DNA of 64,000 bases from Pseudomonas sp. GCEP-101 (GCF_025133575.1 NZ_CP104011.1:6165842-6229841), one strand, 5' to 3'. Positions 16,733 through 25,397 are shown, numbered from the stretch's first letter. Notes: a model not told the origin generated them from the sequence alone. A program made the numbers and translations.

Positions 16733-17218
16733 TCAGTTGCTCCCCTGTTGCGGCGCGGCGCCACCGTTCTGGCTGGCCTCGTAGTGCTCCAGCTTGCCGC
16801 TGTCCTTGAGCGCCTTGGTGACTTCCGGCGGCATGTATTTCTCGTCGTGCTTGGCCAGCACTTCGTCGGCGGTCAGCACGCCGGCGGAATCGATCTTGCC
16901 CAGGGCGACGATGCCCTGCCCTTCGCGGAACAGGTCGGGGAGGATGCCGCGGTACTTCACCGTGACCTCCTTGGCGAAGTCGGTGACCACGAATTCCACG
17001 TCCAGCGAATCCGCCGAGCGCTTGAGCGAGCCCTTCTCCACCATCCCGCCGGCGCGGATGCGCGTGTCGTGCGGGGCTTCGCCGTTGGCGATCTGGGTCG
17101 GGGTGTAGAACAGGTTGATGTTTTCCTGCAGGGCCGACAGCGCCAGGCTGACGGCGACGCCCACACCGGCGACGATGGCGAGGACGATGTACAGACGCTT
17201 CTTGCGGACCGGATTCAC
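16733..17218 (-). CDS. ccmE: Heme chaperone CcmE
   Basis: A 161-residue inner-membrane-anchored OB-fold protein. Anchor: residues ~8-28 (LYIVLAIVAGVGVAVSLAL). The heme-attaching His is in VLAKHDEKYMPPEV (~125), with the Tyr four residues later that acts as axial ligand. It binds heme covalently in the periplasm and delivers it to CcmF. The GTG start is chosen because it gives the standard N-terminus (NPVRKKRLY) and overlaps ccmD by 4 nt. Confidence 0.95.
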   Translation of the reverse strand: MNPVRKKRLYIVLAIVAGVGVAVSLALSALQENINLFYTPTQIANGEAPHDTRIRAGGMVEKGSLKRSADSLDVEFVVTDFAKEVTVKYRGILPDLFREGQGIVALGKIDSAGVLTADEVLAKHDEKYMPPEVTKALKDSGKLEHYEASQNGGAAPQQGSN

Positions 17219-17391
17219 TTGCTGGCCTCCCGGCGCAGACGACGCGCCTCTTCTTGCAGGTAACGCCGGCGCGCCACGATGGGCGAGACGACGTTGATCG
17301 CCAGGACCACCAGGCAGATGGCGTAGGCGGACCATACGTAAGGGCCATGGTGACCCATGGCGAGGAAATCGGAGAAGGATTCGAAACTCAT
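17215..17391 (-). CDS. ccmD: Cytochrome c maturation protein CcmD
   Basis: A 58-residue single-pass membrane protein. GHHGPYVWSAYAICLVVLAINVV is the characteristic start and helix of CcmD, followed by a basic cytoplasmic tail (ARRRYLQEEARRLRREASK). It stabilises the CcmC-CcmE complex and helps release holo-CcmE with the CcmAB ATPase. It overlaps both ccmC and ccmE by 4 nt. Confidence 0.93.
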   Translation of the reverse strand: MSFESFSDFLAMGHHGPYVWSAYAICLVVLAINVVSPIVARRRYLQEEARRLRREASK

Positions 17392-18134
17392 AGCGCGCGC
17401 TCCACCTCGGCCTTGACCCAGCTCGCGCGGGCTTCGCGCTTGAGCACTTCCAGGCGCATGCGCATCATCAGCACCACGGCGAAGAAGCAGTAGAAACCGG
17501 CGACCATCATCAGCAGCGGGATCCACATCTCCGGCGGCATCGGCGGCTTTTCGGTCAGCGTGAAGGTGGCCGGCTGGTGCAGAGTATTCCACCAGTCCAC
17601 CGAGTACTTGATGATCGGGATGTTCACCACGCCGACGATGGCCAGTACCGCGCAGGCTTTGGCCGCGCTGTCGCGGTTGGTGATGGCCTGGCCCAGGGCG
17701 ATGATGCCGAAATACAGGAACAGCAGGATCAGCATCGAGGTCAGGCGCGCGTCCCAGACCCACCAGGCGCCCCAGGTCGGCTTGCCCCAGATGGCACCAG
17801 TGACCAGCGCGACGAAGGTCATCCAGGCGCCGATGGGCGCGGCGCACTGCACGGCGACGTCGGCGATCTTCATCTTCCAGATCAGCCCGACCGCGCCGGC
17901 CACCGCCAGCATCACGTAGCAGGACTGGGCGAGGAACGCCGCCGGTACGTGGATATAGATGATCCGGAAGCTATTGCCCTGCTGGTAGTCCGGCGGCGCG
18001 AAGGCCAGGCCCCAGACGGTACCGGCGACCATCAGCAGGATCGCGGCGACCGCGAACCAGGGCATCCAGCGTCCGCTGATCTCGTAGAACCACTTGGGCG
18101 AGCCAAGCTTGTGAAACCAAGTCCAGTTCATCAT
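17388..18134 (-). CDS. ccmC: Heme transporter/loader CcmC
   Basis: A 248-residue inner-membrane protein with six helices. The WWD motif WGAWWVWDARLTS (~128-140) and the flanking His residues (one in YIHVPAAF, ~61) handle heme. It loads heme onto CcmE in the periplasm. Two consecutive ATG codons open the gene; the first is used here. A 65-nt gap separates it from ccmB, the only sizeable gap in the operon. Confidence 0.96.
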   Translation of the reverse strand: MMNWTWFHKLGSPKWFYEISGRWMPWFAVAAILLMVAGTVWGLAFAPPDYQQGNSFRIIYIHVPAAFLAQSCYVMLAVAGAVGLIWKMKIADVAVQCAAPIGAWMTFVALVTGAIWGKPTWGAWWVWDARLTSMLILLFLYFGIIALGQAITNRDSAAKACAVLAIVGVVNIPIIKYSVDWWNTLHQPATFTLTEKPPMPPEMWIPLLMMVAGFYCFFAVVLMMRMRLEVLKREARASWVKAEVERAL

Positions 18135-18199
18135 CAGGCTCTGTCATCAAAGCTCTAGTCTGCCGCCGGTGCCGCTTCGAGAGCCCGGCGATCGTTCGT

Positions 18200-18871
18200 T
18201 CACTCGCCGACGCTGATCTTCAGCCCGGCGGCAATGGCAAAAGGCGTCAGCGTCAATGCTAACGCCGTCAGGCTGGCCAGCCACAACAGGTGCCCGGCGG
18301 TGGGCAGCCCCTGCAGCGACGCCTGCAGCGCTCCGCTGCCCAGGATCAGCACCGGAATGTAGAGCGGCAGGATCAGCAGGGCCAGCAGCAGGCCACCGCG
18401 CTTGAGGCCGACGGTGAGCGCGGCGCCCACGGCGCCCAGCAGGCTCAACACCGGCGTACCCAGCAGCAGCGACAGCAGCAGGTCCGGCAGGCAGCGCGCC
18501 GGCAGGCCCAGCATCAGGGCGAACAGCGGCGACAGCAGCACCAGGGCCAGCCCTGAAACCAGCCAGTGTGCCAGCACTTTGGCCAGGACCAGTAGTGGCA
18601 GGGGGTGCGGCGAAAGGACCCACTGTTCCAGGGAACCATCCTCGAAATCGCTGCGGAACAGGCCGTCCAGCGACAGCAGCACCGCCAGCAAAGCCGCGAC
18701 CCAGACCAGGCCCGGCGAGAGGTTCTTGAGCATTTCCGACTCGGGACCGACCGCCAGCGGGAACAGCGCGATGACGATGGCGAAGAACACCAAAGGATTA
18801 GCCAGCTCCGCCGGACGTCGGAACAGCAGCCGCGCTTCGCGGGCGAGCAGCAGGGTGAAGACGTTGCTCAT
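18200..18871 (-). CDS. ccmB: Heme exporter subunit CcmB
   Basis: A 223-residue inner-membrane protein with six helices. The family segments 'REARLLFRRPAELANPLVFFAIV' and 'FEDGSLEQWVLSPHPL' (~78-93) are present. It is the membrane partner of the CcmA ATPase and is needed to release holo-CcmE. The start overlaps the ccmA stop by 4 nt. Confidence 0.95.
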   Translation of the reverse strand: MSNVFTLLLAREARLLFRRPAELANPLVFFAIVIALFPLAVGPESEMLKNLSPGLVWVAALLAVLLSLDGLFRSDFEDGSLEQWVLSPHPLPLLVLAKVLAHWLVSGLALVLLSPLFALMLGLPARCLPDLLLSLLLGTPVLSLLGAVGAALTVGLKRGGLLLALLILPLYIPVLILGSGALQASLQGLPTAGHLLWLASLTALALTLTPFAIAAGLKISVGE

Positions 18872-19524
18872 CGCGCCGCCACCTCCCGTGCGTGCTGGCC
18901 AAGGTCCAGGGCGCGGTACCCCTGTGGCATGCGTTCCAGGGTGTGGTGGGTGGTCAGCACCACCAGGCCACCGCGTTCGCAATGGCCGGCCAGGTGTTCT
19001 TCGAGCTGCGCCACGCCCTGCTTGTCCAGGGCGGTGAAGGGTTCGTCGAGGATCCACAACGGCGGCGCGGCCAAATACAGGCGCGCCAGGGCCACGCGGC
19101 GCTGCTGCCCGGCGGACAGGGTGTGGCAGGGAACATCCTCGAAGCCACGCAGGCCGACGGCTTCCAACGCCTGCCAGATGGCATCGCGGCTGGCCGGCTG
19201 GTGCAGCGCGCAGAGCCAGGCGAGATTCTCTTCGGCGGTCAGCAGGCCCTTGATACCCGCGGCGTGGCCGATCCACAGGAGCAGGCGCGCCAGCTCGTGG
19301 CGCTGCTCGGTCAGCGGCTTGCCATTGAGCAGCACCTCCCCCGCGGTGGGCTGCATCAGCCCGCTGAGCAGGCGCAGCAGGCTGGTCTTGCCGCTGCCGT
19401 TGGGGCCGACGATCTGTAGCATTTCGCCCGCGCCCAGTCGCACATCGAGACGCTCGAACAGCATGCGCCAGTCCCGCTCGCAGGCGAGCGCCACGGTTTC
19501 GAGGAGGGGATGGGTCAAGGGCAT
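18868..19524 (-). CDS. ccmA: Heme exporter ATPase CcmA
   Basis: A 218-residue ABC ATPase. Walker A GPNGSGKTS (~40-48), signature TLSAGQQRRVALARL (~130) and Walker B PLWILDEPFTALD (~150) are intact. It powers release of holo-CcmE with CcmBCD. First gene of the minus-strand ccmABCDEFGHI operon. The ATG at 19524 is preferred over an upstream in-frame TTG; neither has a strong ribosome site. Confidence 0.95.
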   Translation of the reverse strand: MPLTHPLLETVALACERDWRMLFERLDVRLGAGEMLQIVGPNGSGKTSLLRLLSGLMQPTAGEVLLNGKPLTEQRHELARLLLWIGHAAGIKGLLTAEENLAWLCALHQPASRDAIWQALEAVGLRGFEDVPCHTLSAGQQRRVALARLYLAAPPLWILDEPFTALDKQGVAQLEEHLAGHCERGGLVVLTTHHTLERMPQGYRALDLGQHAREVAAR

Positions 19525-19666
19525 CGGCAACCGTCGGGCAGAAAACAGTCAGGAGTGCAAAAAAGCGGCCAAACCCGCCAGGCCGCCAAGCACGGCCGCG
19601 GGCGGCGCATTATACACAGCCGTTCCTACACCCGACGTCAGGTTTTTCGACAGGGTGTAACGCGCC

Positions 19667-20302
19667 TCAGGCCCTGCGGCGGGCCCCTGGGCTGTCATGA
19701 TCGTCCGGCTGCGCCTCTTCGTCGCGGGCACGACGGGTATGGATGGTGCTGATCGGCGACGTTTCCTGCTGCTTGATCAGACTATGAGTATGCCGCGAGA
19801 TATAGGAGTGGTTGGCCGGGATATCCCGGTTGACAAAGGCCGAGGCACCAACCGACACGTTGTCACCGATGTGGAGGCCGTCGCCGATGATGCAGACATT
19901 GGCACCGAGGCTGACGTTGTCGCCGATGAGGATCGGCGCACTGCCATCGTTCTTCTGGCCGATGGTGGTGTTCTGGAAGATGCTGAAATTCTTGCCGATC
20001 ACCGCCTTGCGGGTGATTACGATGCCAACCAGGTGAGGGATGTAAAGCCCCTCACCCACCGGGATAGTAATCGGAATCTCGATACCGAAGCGCTCGGCGA
20101 GGCGATCACCCAGGCGCATGGCGCGCTTCTGCCAGAAGGCGCTGGGGCTGGAGTGCAGGTATTGGGCGACGCGGAACCAGAACATGTAACGATACCGGGC
20201 GCGCTGCCGGCAGCGACGATGAAGCCGAGTCCAGCTGAAGCGGCTTTCCTCGCCCCCCAGGATCTCGATCCGCCACAGTCGTTTCAATTCCGCGAAGGTC
20301 AT
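19667..20302 (-). CDS. Serine acetyltransferase-like hexapeptide transferase
   Basis: A 211-residue protein. The basic N-terminus (RLHRRCRQRARYRYMFWFRVAQYL) precedes a left-handed beta-helix from ~75 to 170, built of hexapeptide turns (GEGLYIPHLVGIVITRKAVIGKNFSIFQNTTIG, then ILIGDNVSLGANVCIIGDGLHIGDNVSVGASAFV). The CysE catalytic His is replaced in context by 'IPHLVG', as in serine O-acetyltransferase-like or colanic/capsule acetyltransferases. Members modify serine or sugars; the substrate is open. From memory it occupies the place of PA1472 in PAO1, next to ccm and the FliK/FlhB-like pair. Confidence 0.7.
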   Translation of the reverse strand: MTFAELKRLWRIEILGGEESRFSWTRLHRRCRQRARYRYMFWFRVAQYLHSSPSAFWQKRAMRLGDRLAERFGIEIPITIPVGEGLYIPHLVGIVITRKAVIGKNFSIFQNTTIGQKNDGSAPILIGDNVSLGANVCIIGDGLHIGDNVSVGASAFVNRDIPANHSYISRHTHSLIKQQETSPISTIHTRRARDEEAQPDDHDSPGARRRA

Positions 20303-20602
20303 TACTGCATTCCACTTGATTCAGCCTGCGGTCCCTGCGGCAATGAAAACGCAATATTACTCTGATACCGCCCATCGGCACAAAACAACGCTGCGTTCGC
20401 CAAGAGGCAACAATCGCGTAAGTCCTTGCCACACCGGGATTTGCGGCACTTGGCCGAAGGCCGATGCTGTCATTGTGCCAACGGATCCTTAAACCTCTCT
20501 TAAGGAATCCGCGAGCGCCGCCGTCGGCCGAACGGTCTAAAGTGCCGTGCATCGCCGCCGATACACTGGGCGTATACCCGTCACTCCGCCTACAGGTCTT
20601 CG
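20303..20602. other. Intergenic region with a 28-nt AT-rich inverted repeat
   Basis: This divergent region between the acetyltransferase and the FliK-like gene is less GC-rich than its surroundings. It should hold both promoters. An inverted repeat GGATCCTTAA / TTAAGGAATCC (20483-20510, loop ACCTCTC) could be an operator or a hairpin. No sigma-54 (GG-N10-GC) promoter was seen on either strand. Confidence 0.4.
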
Positions 20603-22225
20603 ATGCCGAGCGAAATTGGCGTTTCCCGCCCGCTACCGCCCACGCCGACGCTGCGCAGCTCGCCGAGTGCTGCCGAGTTGACGCTCAAGCTCGCGCAGAG
20701 CCTGGGCGACCTGCTGCCGCCGGGGGACAAGGCGCATGCCGAGGTGCTGGCGGTGCGCGAGGGGCAGGTGAATTTCCAGTTGCTGCTGCGCCTGACGATG
20801 GCCGGCGGCCAACAGGCCCTGGTGGTGGCGGAAAGTCCCCAGGCGCTGCCCAAGGGCAGCACCCTGCAGCTGTCGATGACGAACCCGACCAGCCTTGCCG
20901 CCACCTTGCTGACGCAACCGAGCCTCGGCTCGCTGGGGCTGGCCGGGACCAGCCAGGCGCCGCTGGGCAGCCTCGACCTCGACGTGTTGCCGGTGGGCAC
21001 GCTGATCCAGGGCAAGGTGGATGCCAGCCAGGCCATCGCCCTGGGCAAGGCCGAACAGGTGGTCTACAAGGTGCTGGTCACCCTGCTCAACACCCCGCTG
21101 GCGGGGCGCCAGCTGAGCCTCGAATCGCCCAACCCACTGCCCCTCAACAGCCTGCTCAGCGCTCGGGTGCAGGATCAACAAGCCTTGCAGTTCCTGCCGA
21201 TGAACGCGCGCCTGGAGCAACTCGACCTGAGCCTGCAGCTCGGCGTCCAGCAGAGCCGTCAGGGCCCGCTGGACGGCCTGTTCAAGGCGCTACAGGGCAT
21301 GGCCAGCAATCCCAACGCGGCCCAGGACGCCAGCCCGGAATTGCGCCAGGCGGTGGACAAGCTGCTTGGCGCCCTGCCCGACGTGCGTCAACTCAGCGAT
21401 GCCAAGGGCGTGGCCCAGGCCTTCCAGCAGAGCGGCGTGTTCCTCGAAGGGCAATTGCTGCGCGGCGTGGAAGGCCTGCCGCAGGACCTCAAGGCCAACC
21501 TGCTGCGGCTGATCGCTCAACTGCTGCCGGCCGTTCAGGGCGGCACCGCGGCTGCGGTACTGAGCAACCTGCCGGGTACCGCCCTGGCCGGAGCCAACAA
21601 CCTGGCCCAGGCCATGCCGGCCTTCGTGCGCAACGCGCTGGGCGTGATCGGTCAGAGCAGCGGCCGCGCGCCAGCCCCGGTCAGCTTCCCGCTGCCCAGC
21701 CGGCTGGCCAATGAATTGGAGGAGGAAGGCGACCTCGAATCGCTGCTCAAGCTCGCCGCCGCCGCCGTCGCCCGCCTGCAGACCCACCAGTTGGGCAGCC
21801 TGGCACAGAGCGACGTGCTGCCCGACGGCACGGTACTGAACACCTGGCAGCTGGAAATTCCCCTGCGCCATCAGCAGCAGCTGGTACCGATCCAGGTGCG
21901 TATCCAGCAGGAGGAAAAGGACTCCCAGGGCAAGGACCGGGACCAGCCGCCGCGCGAGATGCTCTGGCGCGTCGACCTCGCCTTCGACCTGGACAGCCTC
22001 GGCCCGCTGCAAGTCCAGGCCACCCTCGCCCACGGCAGCATCGGCACCCAGCTGTGGGCCGAGCGCGCCAGCACCGCCAGCCTGATCGACGGCGAGCTGG
22101 GCACGCTGCGCCAGCGGCTGAATGACGCCGGGCTGACGGTGGGTGAACTGAGCTGTCGCCAGGGCAAGCCGCCCCAGGGCACGCGCACGGCCGTGGAGCA
22201 GCGCTGGGTGGATGAGACCGCATGA
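20603..22225 (+). CDS. Second FliK-like hook-length control domain protein
   Basis: A 540-residue protein separate from the main FliK at 48-49 kb. The long N-terminal part (~1-350) is low in Cys and rich in Leu/Gln/Ala (SLGDLLPPGDKAHAEVLAVREGQVNFQLLLRL). The C-terminal ~100 residues match the FliK C-terminal fold: LDSLGPLQVQATLAHGSIGTQLWAERASTASLIDGELGTLRQRLNDAGL. FliK measures hook length and contacts FlhB to switch export specificity. The next gene overlaps it by 4 nt and encodes an FlhB C-terminal-domain protein, so the two probably interact. From memory the pair corresponds to PA1474/PA1473, uncharacterised. Confidence 0.7.
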   Translation: MPSEIGVSRPLPPTPTLRSSPSAAELTLKLAQSLGDLLPPGDKAHAEVLAVREGQVNFQLLLRLTMAGGQQALVVAESPQALPKGSTLQLSMTNPTSLAATLLTQPSLGSLGLAGTSQAPLGSLDLDVLPVGTLIQGKVDASQAIALGKAEQVVYKVLVTLLNTPLAGRQLSLESPNPLPLNSLLSARVQDQQALQFLPMNARLEQLDLSLQLGVQQSRQGPLDGLFKALQGMASNPNAAQDASPELRQAVDKLLGALPDVRQLSDAKGVAQAFQQSGVFLEGQLLRGVEGLPQDLKANLLRLIAQLLPAVQGGTAAAVLSNLPGTALAGANNLAQAMPAFVRNALGVIGQSSGRAPAPVSFPLPSRLANELEEEGDLESLLKLAAAAVARLQTHQLGSLAQSDVLPDGTVLNTWQLEIPLRHQQQLVPIQVRIQQEEKDSQGKDRDQPPREMLWRVDLAFDLDSLGPLQVQATLAHGSIGTQLWAERASTASLIDGELGTLRQRLNDAGLTVGELSCRQGKPPQGTRTAVEQRWVDETA

Positions 22226-22563
22226 AAAAGGCCAGAAAAGCGCCACGCCAGGCCATCGCCCTCAACTACGACGGTCAGAGCGCGCCGACACTGACCGCCA
22301 AGGGCGACGACGAGCTGGCGGAGACCATCCTCGCCATCGCCCGTCATCATGAGGTGCCGATCTACGAGAACGGCGAACTGGTGCGCCTGCTGGCACGGCT
22401 GGAACTGGGCGATGCGATACCCGAGGCGCTCTACCGCACCATCGCGGAGATCATCGCCTTCGCCTGGTACCTCAAGGGCAAGAGCCCGTTGAATGACAAC
22501 CCGGGCGCCGCGCCGGATGCAATGCCGCTCTTGCTGGAAGGCCCGGCCTCGCGGCGTCGCTGA
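22222..22563 (+). CDS. Orphan FlhB cytoplasmic-domain protein (FlhX type)
   Basis: A 113-residue soluble protein that aligns with the last ~85 residues of the full FlhB in this window: 'AIALNYDGQSAPTLTAKGDDELAETILAIARHHEVPIYENGELVRLL' against 'FAVALQYDAEKGGAPRLLAKGNDFMALKIREIAQEHKVTVLESPALA'. It has no membrane domain and no NPTH autocleavage motif, so it mimics the already-cleaved FlhB-CC fragment. Such proteins can substitute for or modulate FlhB in export switching. It overlaps the FliK-like gene by 4 nt (ATGA). Confidence 0.8.
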   Translation: MKKARKAPRQAIALNYDGQSAPTLTAKGDDELAETILAIARHHEVPIYENGELVRLLARLELGDAIPEALYRTIAEIIAFAWYLKGKSPLNDNPGAAPDAMPLLLEGPASRRR

Positions 22564-22567
22564 CTCC

Positions 22568-23065
22568 TCAGGAACGGCAGGCGCAGCCAGTGCGGGCCGG
22601 CGCCGAGTCGCCGACCGGTGCGAAGTCGCGGAATTCCCCCACCGACCTGCGAATCGGCTGCTCGTCCTCGCTGTGGTAGAGCACCATGCTGCTGGTCACT
22701 TCCCGCAGCTGCGCCAGGGACAACGGCTTGTCCAGCACGTCCAGCAGCGGCACGCGGTTGGCCCAGGCCCACTGCATCAGCCCGCGCTTTTCCTCGGCGC
22801 TGTAGTGCCCCACCAGCAGGAACTGGCGGAAGGTATTGCTCTGGCTCAGCGCCTTGAGGCTCAACAATTCGCTGGGGCCGGGGCGGAAATCATCGTGGAT
22901 GAACAGCCCGTAGCGCTGCCGGTTGGCAAGCGCCTTGCGCACTTCGTCCAGGTTCAGGCACAGGCTCAGGTGGTAGAACTCCAGGCGGTTGAGCAGCACG
23001 CTGTAGTTCAGGAGCCGGCCGGGATTCGAGCACAGCACCATCGCCCGATGGGAAATCGTCGCCAT
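22568..23065 (-). CDS. Degenerate receiver-like protein
   Basis: A 165-residue protein with the alternating beta/alpha pattern of a response-regulator receiver: RAMVLCSNPGRLLNYSVLLNRL, YGLFIHDDFRPG (near the phospho-Asp position), FLLVGHYS and LLDVLDKPLSLAQL (near the conserved Lys-Pro). The N-terminal acidic pair that binds Mg2+ is absent (LCSNPGR), so phosphorylation is doubtful. There is no output domain; the tail ends Cys-rich (GCACRS). The ATG at 23065 has GAGG 8 nt upstream. It converges on the FlhB-like gene with a 4-nt gap. Confidence 0.5.
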   Translation of the reverse strand: MATISHRAMVLCSNPGRLLNYSVLLNRLEFYHLSLCLNLDEVRKALANRQRYGLFIHDDFRPGPSELLSLKALSQSNTFRQFLLVGHYSAEEKRGLMQWAWANRVPLLDVLDKPLSLAQLREVTSSMVLYHSEDEQPIRRSVGEFRDFAPVGDSAPARTGCACRS

Positions 23066-23516
23066 TTCGATGGCCTCGATAACAGTTGATGGGGCCAATG
23101 TAGCGACGAATTGACGCCCTTCTTATCAGACGAGTCCTAATCCGCTGTAGTGGAAATCCTACTTATAAGACTTCCCGACGGCCGGTTTCCGACATTGCGC
23201 CGCGGGCATCGCTTTGTTCAGCCCCTTTGCCGCCTGTTCGAGTCATCTCGGCAGCGCGCCACCGGCGGGCCGCGAGCGCGGCCAGGCGGGGCACCGGCAA
23301 ATGTCCAACCCGTTCATTCTTTGCACAAGAAGCCGCGCCGCCACTTGAGAAACGGATGAAGGAATGGGGAACGCGGGTTAAACACCCAGGTTCCTATGAG
23401 TTTCTCGTTCATCGAACGCGACCTGTCCATCCGCGTGGTCAGGCCCCCAGGGAAACCCGCACGGATTTTCCCTTCCATCCGTTCGTATCGTCATTTGTCG
23501 GCAAGGAAGTTTGATC
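23066..23516. other. Intergenic region, no gene recognised
   Basis: The 450 nt between the divergent receiver-like gene and the permease contain no convincing coding frame and none of the repeats seen elsewhere. The only clear element is AAGGA at 23503-23507, the permease ribosome site. Promoters for both flanking genes should lie here. Confidence 0.5.
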
Positions 23517-24926
23517 GTGAGCAGCACGCATGAAGCAGGCAACACGCCTCACCACAACGAACTCAGGGGCGGACTGAAATCCCGCCACCTGACCATGATG
23601 TCCATCGCCGGCGTCATCGGCGCGGCACTCTTCGTCGGTTCCGGTAAAACCATCGCCCTGGCGGGGCCCGCGGCCGTGCTGGCCTACCTGGGCGGCGGCA
23701 TCCTGGTGGTGCTGGTGATGCGGATGCTCGGCGAGATGGCGGTCGCCCAGCCGGACACCGGTTCCTTCTCCACCTATGCCGACCGCGCCATCGGGCGCTG
23801 GGCCGGCTTCACCATCGGCTGGTTGTACTGGTACTTCTGGGCCTTGCTGATGGGCTGGGAAGCCTTCGTCGCCGGCAACATCCTCAACAGCTGGTTCCCG
23901 ATGATCCCCGGCTGGGGCTTCGCGCTGATCGTCACGCTGTCGCTGATCGTGGTGAACTTCATGAACGTGCGCAGCTATGGCGAGTTCGAGTTCTGGTTCG
24001 CCCTGATCAAGGTGGTCGCCATCGTCATCTTCATCATCATCGGCGGCCTGGCGATCGCCCACCTGTGGCCGTGGGGCAGCACCGGCGGCTGGTCGAACCT
24101 GACCGCCAACGGCGGCTTCATGCCCAACGGCGGCAAATCGGTGGTGGTCGCCCTGCTTGGCGTGATGTTCGCCTTTCTCGGCGCGGAGATCGTCACGGTG
24201 GCCGCCGCCGAGTCGGCCAATCCCGACAAGGCGATCATCCGCACCACCAAGTCGGTGGTCTGGCGGATCTGCCTGTTCTATATCGGCTCGATCTTCATCG
24301 TGGTCGCCCTGGTGCCGTGGAACCACCCGCAGCTGGGCGACCCGACCTGGGGTTCGTACCGCGTCACCCTGGACGCGCTGGGCATTCCCTACACCGGCCT
24401 GATCGTCAACTTCGTGGTGCTGACCTCGGTGTGCAGCTGCTTCAACTCGGCGCTCTACACCGCGTCGCGCATGCTCTATTCCCTGGCGCGCCGTGGCGAC
24501 GCCCACCGCATCATGCAGACCACCGGCCGGCGCACCGGCACGCCGTACGTAGGCGTGCTGATCTCCAGCCTCTTCGCGCTGGTGGCGATCTTCCTCACCG
24601 CCATGCAATGGATGGACGTCTATGACGTGCTGATGCAGGCCACCGGGACCATCGCCCTGCTGGTCTACCTCGCCATTGCCTTCTCGCAATTGAGGATGCG
24701 CCGCAAGCTGGAGGCAGAAGGCCGGGAGATCAAGCTCAAGGTCTGGCTGTTCCCCTGGCTGACCTACGGAGTGATCGCCTTCATCATCGGCGCCTTCATC
24801 GTCATGGTGTGGGAAGGCACCTACTTCTACGAAGTAGTCTACACGCTGCTGCTGGCGGCAGTGATCGTGACCATGGGCCTGATTGCACAGCGCTTCGATA
24901 TCGGTACGACAAACCGCAAAGGCTGA
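23517..24926 (+). CDS. Amino-acid permease, APC superfamily (GabP/AnsP-like)
   Basis: A 469-residue inner-membrane transporter with twelve helices. The family N-terminus LKSRHLTMMSIAGVIGAALFVGSGKTIALAGPAAVL (consensus 'GGxIGTGLFLGSG') and the TM3 region GEMAVAQPDTGSFSTYADRAIGRWAGF are well conserved. It imports an amino acid or GABA by proton symport; the substrate is not decidable. GTG is chosen over an upstream TTG because AAGGA lies 9 nt before it. A hairpin follows. Confidence 0.85.
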   Translation: MSSTHEAGNTPHHNELRGGLKSRHLTMMSIAGVIGAALFVGSGKTIALAGPAAVLAYLGGGILVVLVMRMLGEMAVAQPDTGSFSTYADRAIGRWAGFTIGWLYWYFWALLMGWEAFVAGNILNSWFPMIPGWGFALIVTLSLIVVNFMNVRSYGEFEFWFALIKVVAIVIFIIIGGLAIAHLWPWGSTGGWSNLTANGGFMPNGGKSVVVALLGVMFAFLGAEIVTVAAAESANPDKAIIRTTKSVVWRICLFYIGSIFIVVALVPWNHPQLGDPTWGSYRVTLDALGIPYTGLIVNFVVLTSVCSCFNSALYTASRMLYSLARRGDAHRIMQTTGRRTGTPYVGVLISSLFALVAIFLTAMQWMDVYDVLMQATGTIALLVYLAIAFSQLRMRRKLEAEGREIKLKVWLFPWLTYGVIAFIIGAFIVMVWEGTYFYEVVYTLLLAAVIVTMGLIAQRFDIGTTNRKG

Positions 24927-24945
24927 AGACCTGCCGGATGAATGC

Positions 24946-24967
24946 GAGGCCCCACGTCCGGGGCCTC
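24946..24967 (+). terminator. Terminator hairpin after the amino-acid permease
   Basis: A perfect 8-bp GC stem (GAGGCCCC / GGGGCCTC) with a 6-nt loop is followed by GTTTCGT. It lies between two converging genes and could also end the leftward cheW/DUF2802 transcript. Confidence 0.65.
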
Positions 24968-24988
24968 GTTTCGTCGGGGCGGCGCTTG

Positions 24989-25396
24989 CTAGTCGCGCGC
25001 CTTGCCTTGATGCAGCCGGGCGACCAGCTCGGCCTCGGCCTGGGACAGGCCGCAGCTCTGGGTCAGGTCTTCCGGGCTGGCGCCCATGCCGACCAGGCGC
25101 GCAGCCTGGCTGAAGGACAGGCTGGTGGGGTCGCGCTGCTCGATGCGCACCAGACGCTCGGGCAGCGGCGCGACCTGCTTGCTCAGCTCGCGCAGTTCCT
25201 CGCCCATGCGGACGTTGATCTGCTGGTACGACTCGATGCGCTTGCCCTGCTCTTTCAGGCGCTGCTCGAACACCGCCAATTGCTTGGTCAGCTCCACCGT
25301 CTGGGCTTGCTGGGCGCGCTGCCGGCCGGACAGCCAGACGCAGGCGCCAGCAAGGGCGACGCAGGCGACCGCGAGCACCACCAGTGCAATCAGCAC
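24989..25396 (-). CDS. DUF2802 protein at the end of the chemotaxis operon
   Basis: A 135-residue protein: an N-terminal membrane anchor (residues ~2-24), a coiled coil (~28-80: ELTKQLAVFEQRLKEQGKRIESYQQINVRMGEELREL) and a small helical DUF2802 domain (AARLVGMGASPEDLTQSCGLSQAEAELVARLH). The GTG start lies one nucleotide after the cheW stop, so it is coupled to cheW. The family is consistently found here in pseudomonads but is uncharacterised. A structural or polar-localisation role in chemotaxis is inference. Confidence 0.8.
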   Translation of the reverse strand: MLIALVVLAVACVALAGACVWLSGRQRAQQAQTVELTKQLAVFEQRLKEQGKRIESYQQINVRMGEELRELSKQVAPLPERLVRIEQRDPTSLSFSQAARLVGMGASPEDLTQSCGLSQAEAELVARLHQGKARD

Positions 25397-25397
25397 C

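Noticed and set aside
23066..23516. Small gene in the 450-nt gap before the permease
   Set aside because: Short frames here lack a ribosome site and typical codon use.
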